From contig JAQUZA010000027.1 of assembly GCA_028691595.1 (NCBI GenBank), positions 1 to 15,148 on the forward strand: a DNA stretch of 15,148 nucleotides, written 5' to 3'. The DNA comes from Candidatus Rifleibacteriota bacterium (GTDB lineage: Bacteria; Muiribacteriota; Ozemobacteria; Ozemobacterales; Ozemobacteraceae). Positions 14,881 through 15,148 of this stretch are shown here, in pieces. The notes below the pieces were generated by a model that searched no databases, was not told where the DNA came from, and saw only the letters and a program-made list of their open reading frames with translations. Within the stretch, counting starts at the first letter, position 1. The number at the start of each line of letters is the position of its first letter. Made by a program: the position numbers and the translations under genes.

Positions 14881-15148
14881 TCTCAGCCTCCTCGTCATAC
14901 CTGATCAAGACAATAGTCAGATCATCGTCCACTGATGCAATCCAGGCACGATTGGCCTGAAAAAGATTCTGGTAATACTGCTCAAGATTATTGCTGAAGA
15001 GATTTTTGGCCTGTTCCAGGAGCATTTCCGGGCCATAAACCTGACCGGTGGCACTCGTAGCTTCTATCAGACCATCACTGTACAAAATCATGGTTTCGCC
15101 TGGTTGCAGTTGGATCTGCCGGTTCTGGTAACGAGCTTTTCTGGCAAT
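14873..15148 (-). CDS. Phosphatase H (class I), C-terminal 91 residues only, cut by window edge
   Basis: The frame is open from the right edge to the TAA at 14873-14875. It holds the end of a PPM/SpoIIE phosphatase domain: MILYSDG, then an EATSATG loop matching EA(K/R)NAQG-type loops in the paralogues, a helix, and DDDLT, followed by a polar tail. The DDDxT triple Asp and the preceding AW match genes D and B rather than C and G/F, so I class it as class I; its sensors lie outside the window. Its stop overlaps the start of G/F by 8 nt, forming the same class I then class II unit as D/C and B/A. Confidence 0.9.
   Translation of the reverse strand: MARKARYQNRQIQLQPGETMILYSDGLIEATSATGQVYGPEMLLEQAKNLFSNNLEQYYQNLFQANRAWIASVDDDLTIVLIRYDEEAENA
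14887..14893 (-). promoter_or_regulatory. Ribosome binding site deciding the start of phosphatase G/F
   Basis: The minus strand reads GAGGAGG here, 6 nt before the ATG at 14880 and only 2 nt downstream of the alternative ATG at 14898. This fixes the start at 14880 and lies within the 3' end of the upstream phosphatase gene, favouring coupled expression. Confidence 0.8.

Overview
The window is almost entirely a family array: at least six paralogous, very large membrane-bound SpoIIE/PPM-type serine/threonine phosphatases. All lie on the minus strand, several head to tail with overlapping ends. One unrelated polytopic membrane protein on the plus strand interrupts them. Base composition is balanced (roughly half GC by eye), Shine-Dalgarno sites are canonical, and there are no RNA genes, insertion sequences or CRISPR repeats. 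The style (long sensor-phosphatases, overlapping genes, many paralogues) suggests a free-living, environmentally responsive bacterium with a cell envelope. Expansions of this kind are, from memory, reminiscent of Candidatus Riflebacteria-type genomes, but that is a low-confidence guess.

Layout in minus-strand transcription order. (1) 15148-14873: the last 91 codons of a phosphatase. (2) 14880-11923: a full-length phosphatase frame split by one in-frame TAG at codon 396. (3) 11843-11922: a convergent gap with a hairpin, then the plus-strand membrane protein 10568-11842. (4) 10305-10567: a divergent intergenic region with a good sigma70-like promoter for the minus strand, a palindrome and a 20-bp-period direct repeat. 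(5) 10304-1: four phosphatase genes (D, C, B, A) whose ends all overlap; the last runs off the left edge.

Each complete phosphatase has about 985-997 residues and the same plan: TM1, a large extracytoplasmic region, TM2, a short loop, TM3, a second extracytoplasmic sensor (dCACHE-like by layout), TM4, a HAMP domain, a linker helix and a C-terminal PPM/SpoIIE phosphatase domain. Two sequence classes alternate strictly. Class I (H, D, B) has an FIVWD sensor motif where that region is visible and ends its catalytic domain in DDDxT. Class II (G/F, C, A) has a WxDSxxx[KR]PL sensor motif; the two members whose catalytic domain is visible lack the NAGH histidine. The array therefore looks like three copies of a two-gene unit, class I followed by class II, with 4-8 nt overlaps inside units and a 38-nt overlap between the two units that abut.

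By family knowledge, such phosphatases usually dephosphorylate STAS-domain anti-anti-sigma factors (RsbV/SpoIIAA type) in partner-switching pathways. No STAS protein, anti-sigma kinase or sigma factor is in the window, so outputs must be encoded elsewhere. The most notable single observation is the in-frame amber codon in an otherwise intact 985-codon frame. It sits exactly where the four paralogues have Lys or Arg.
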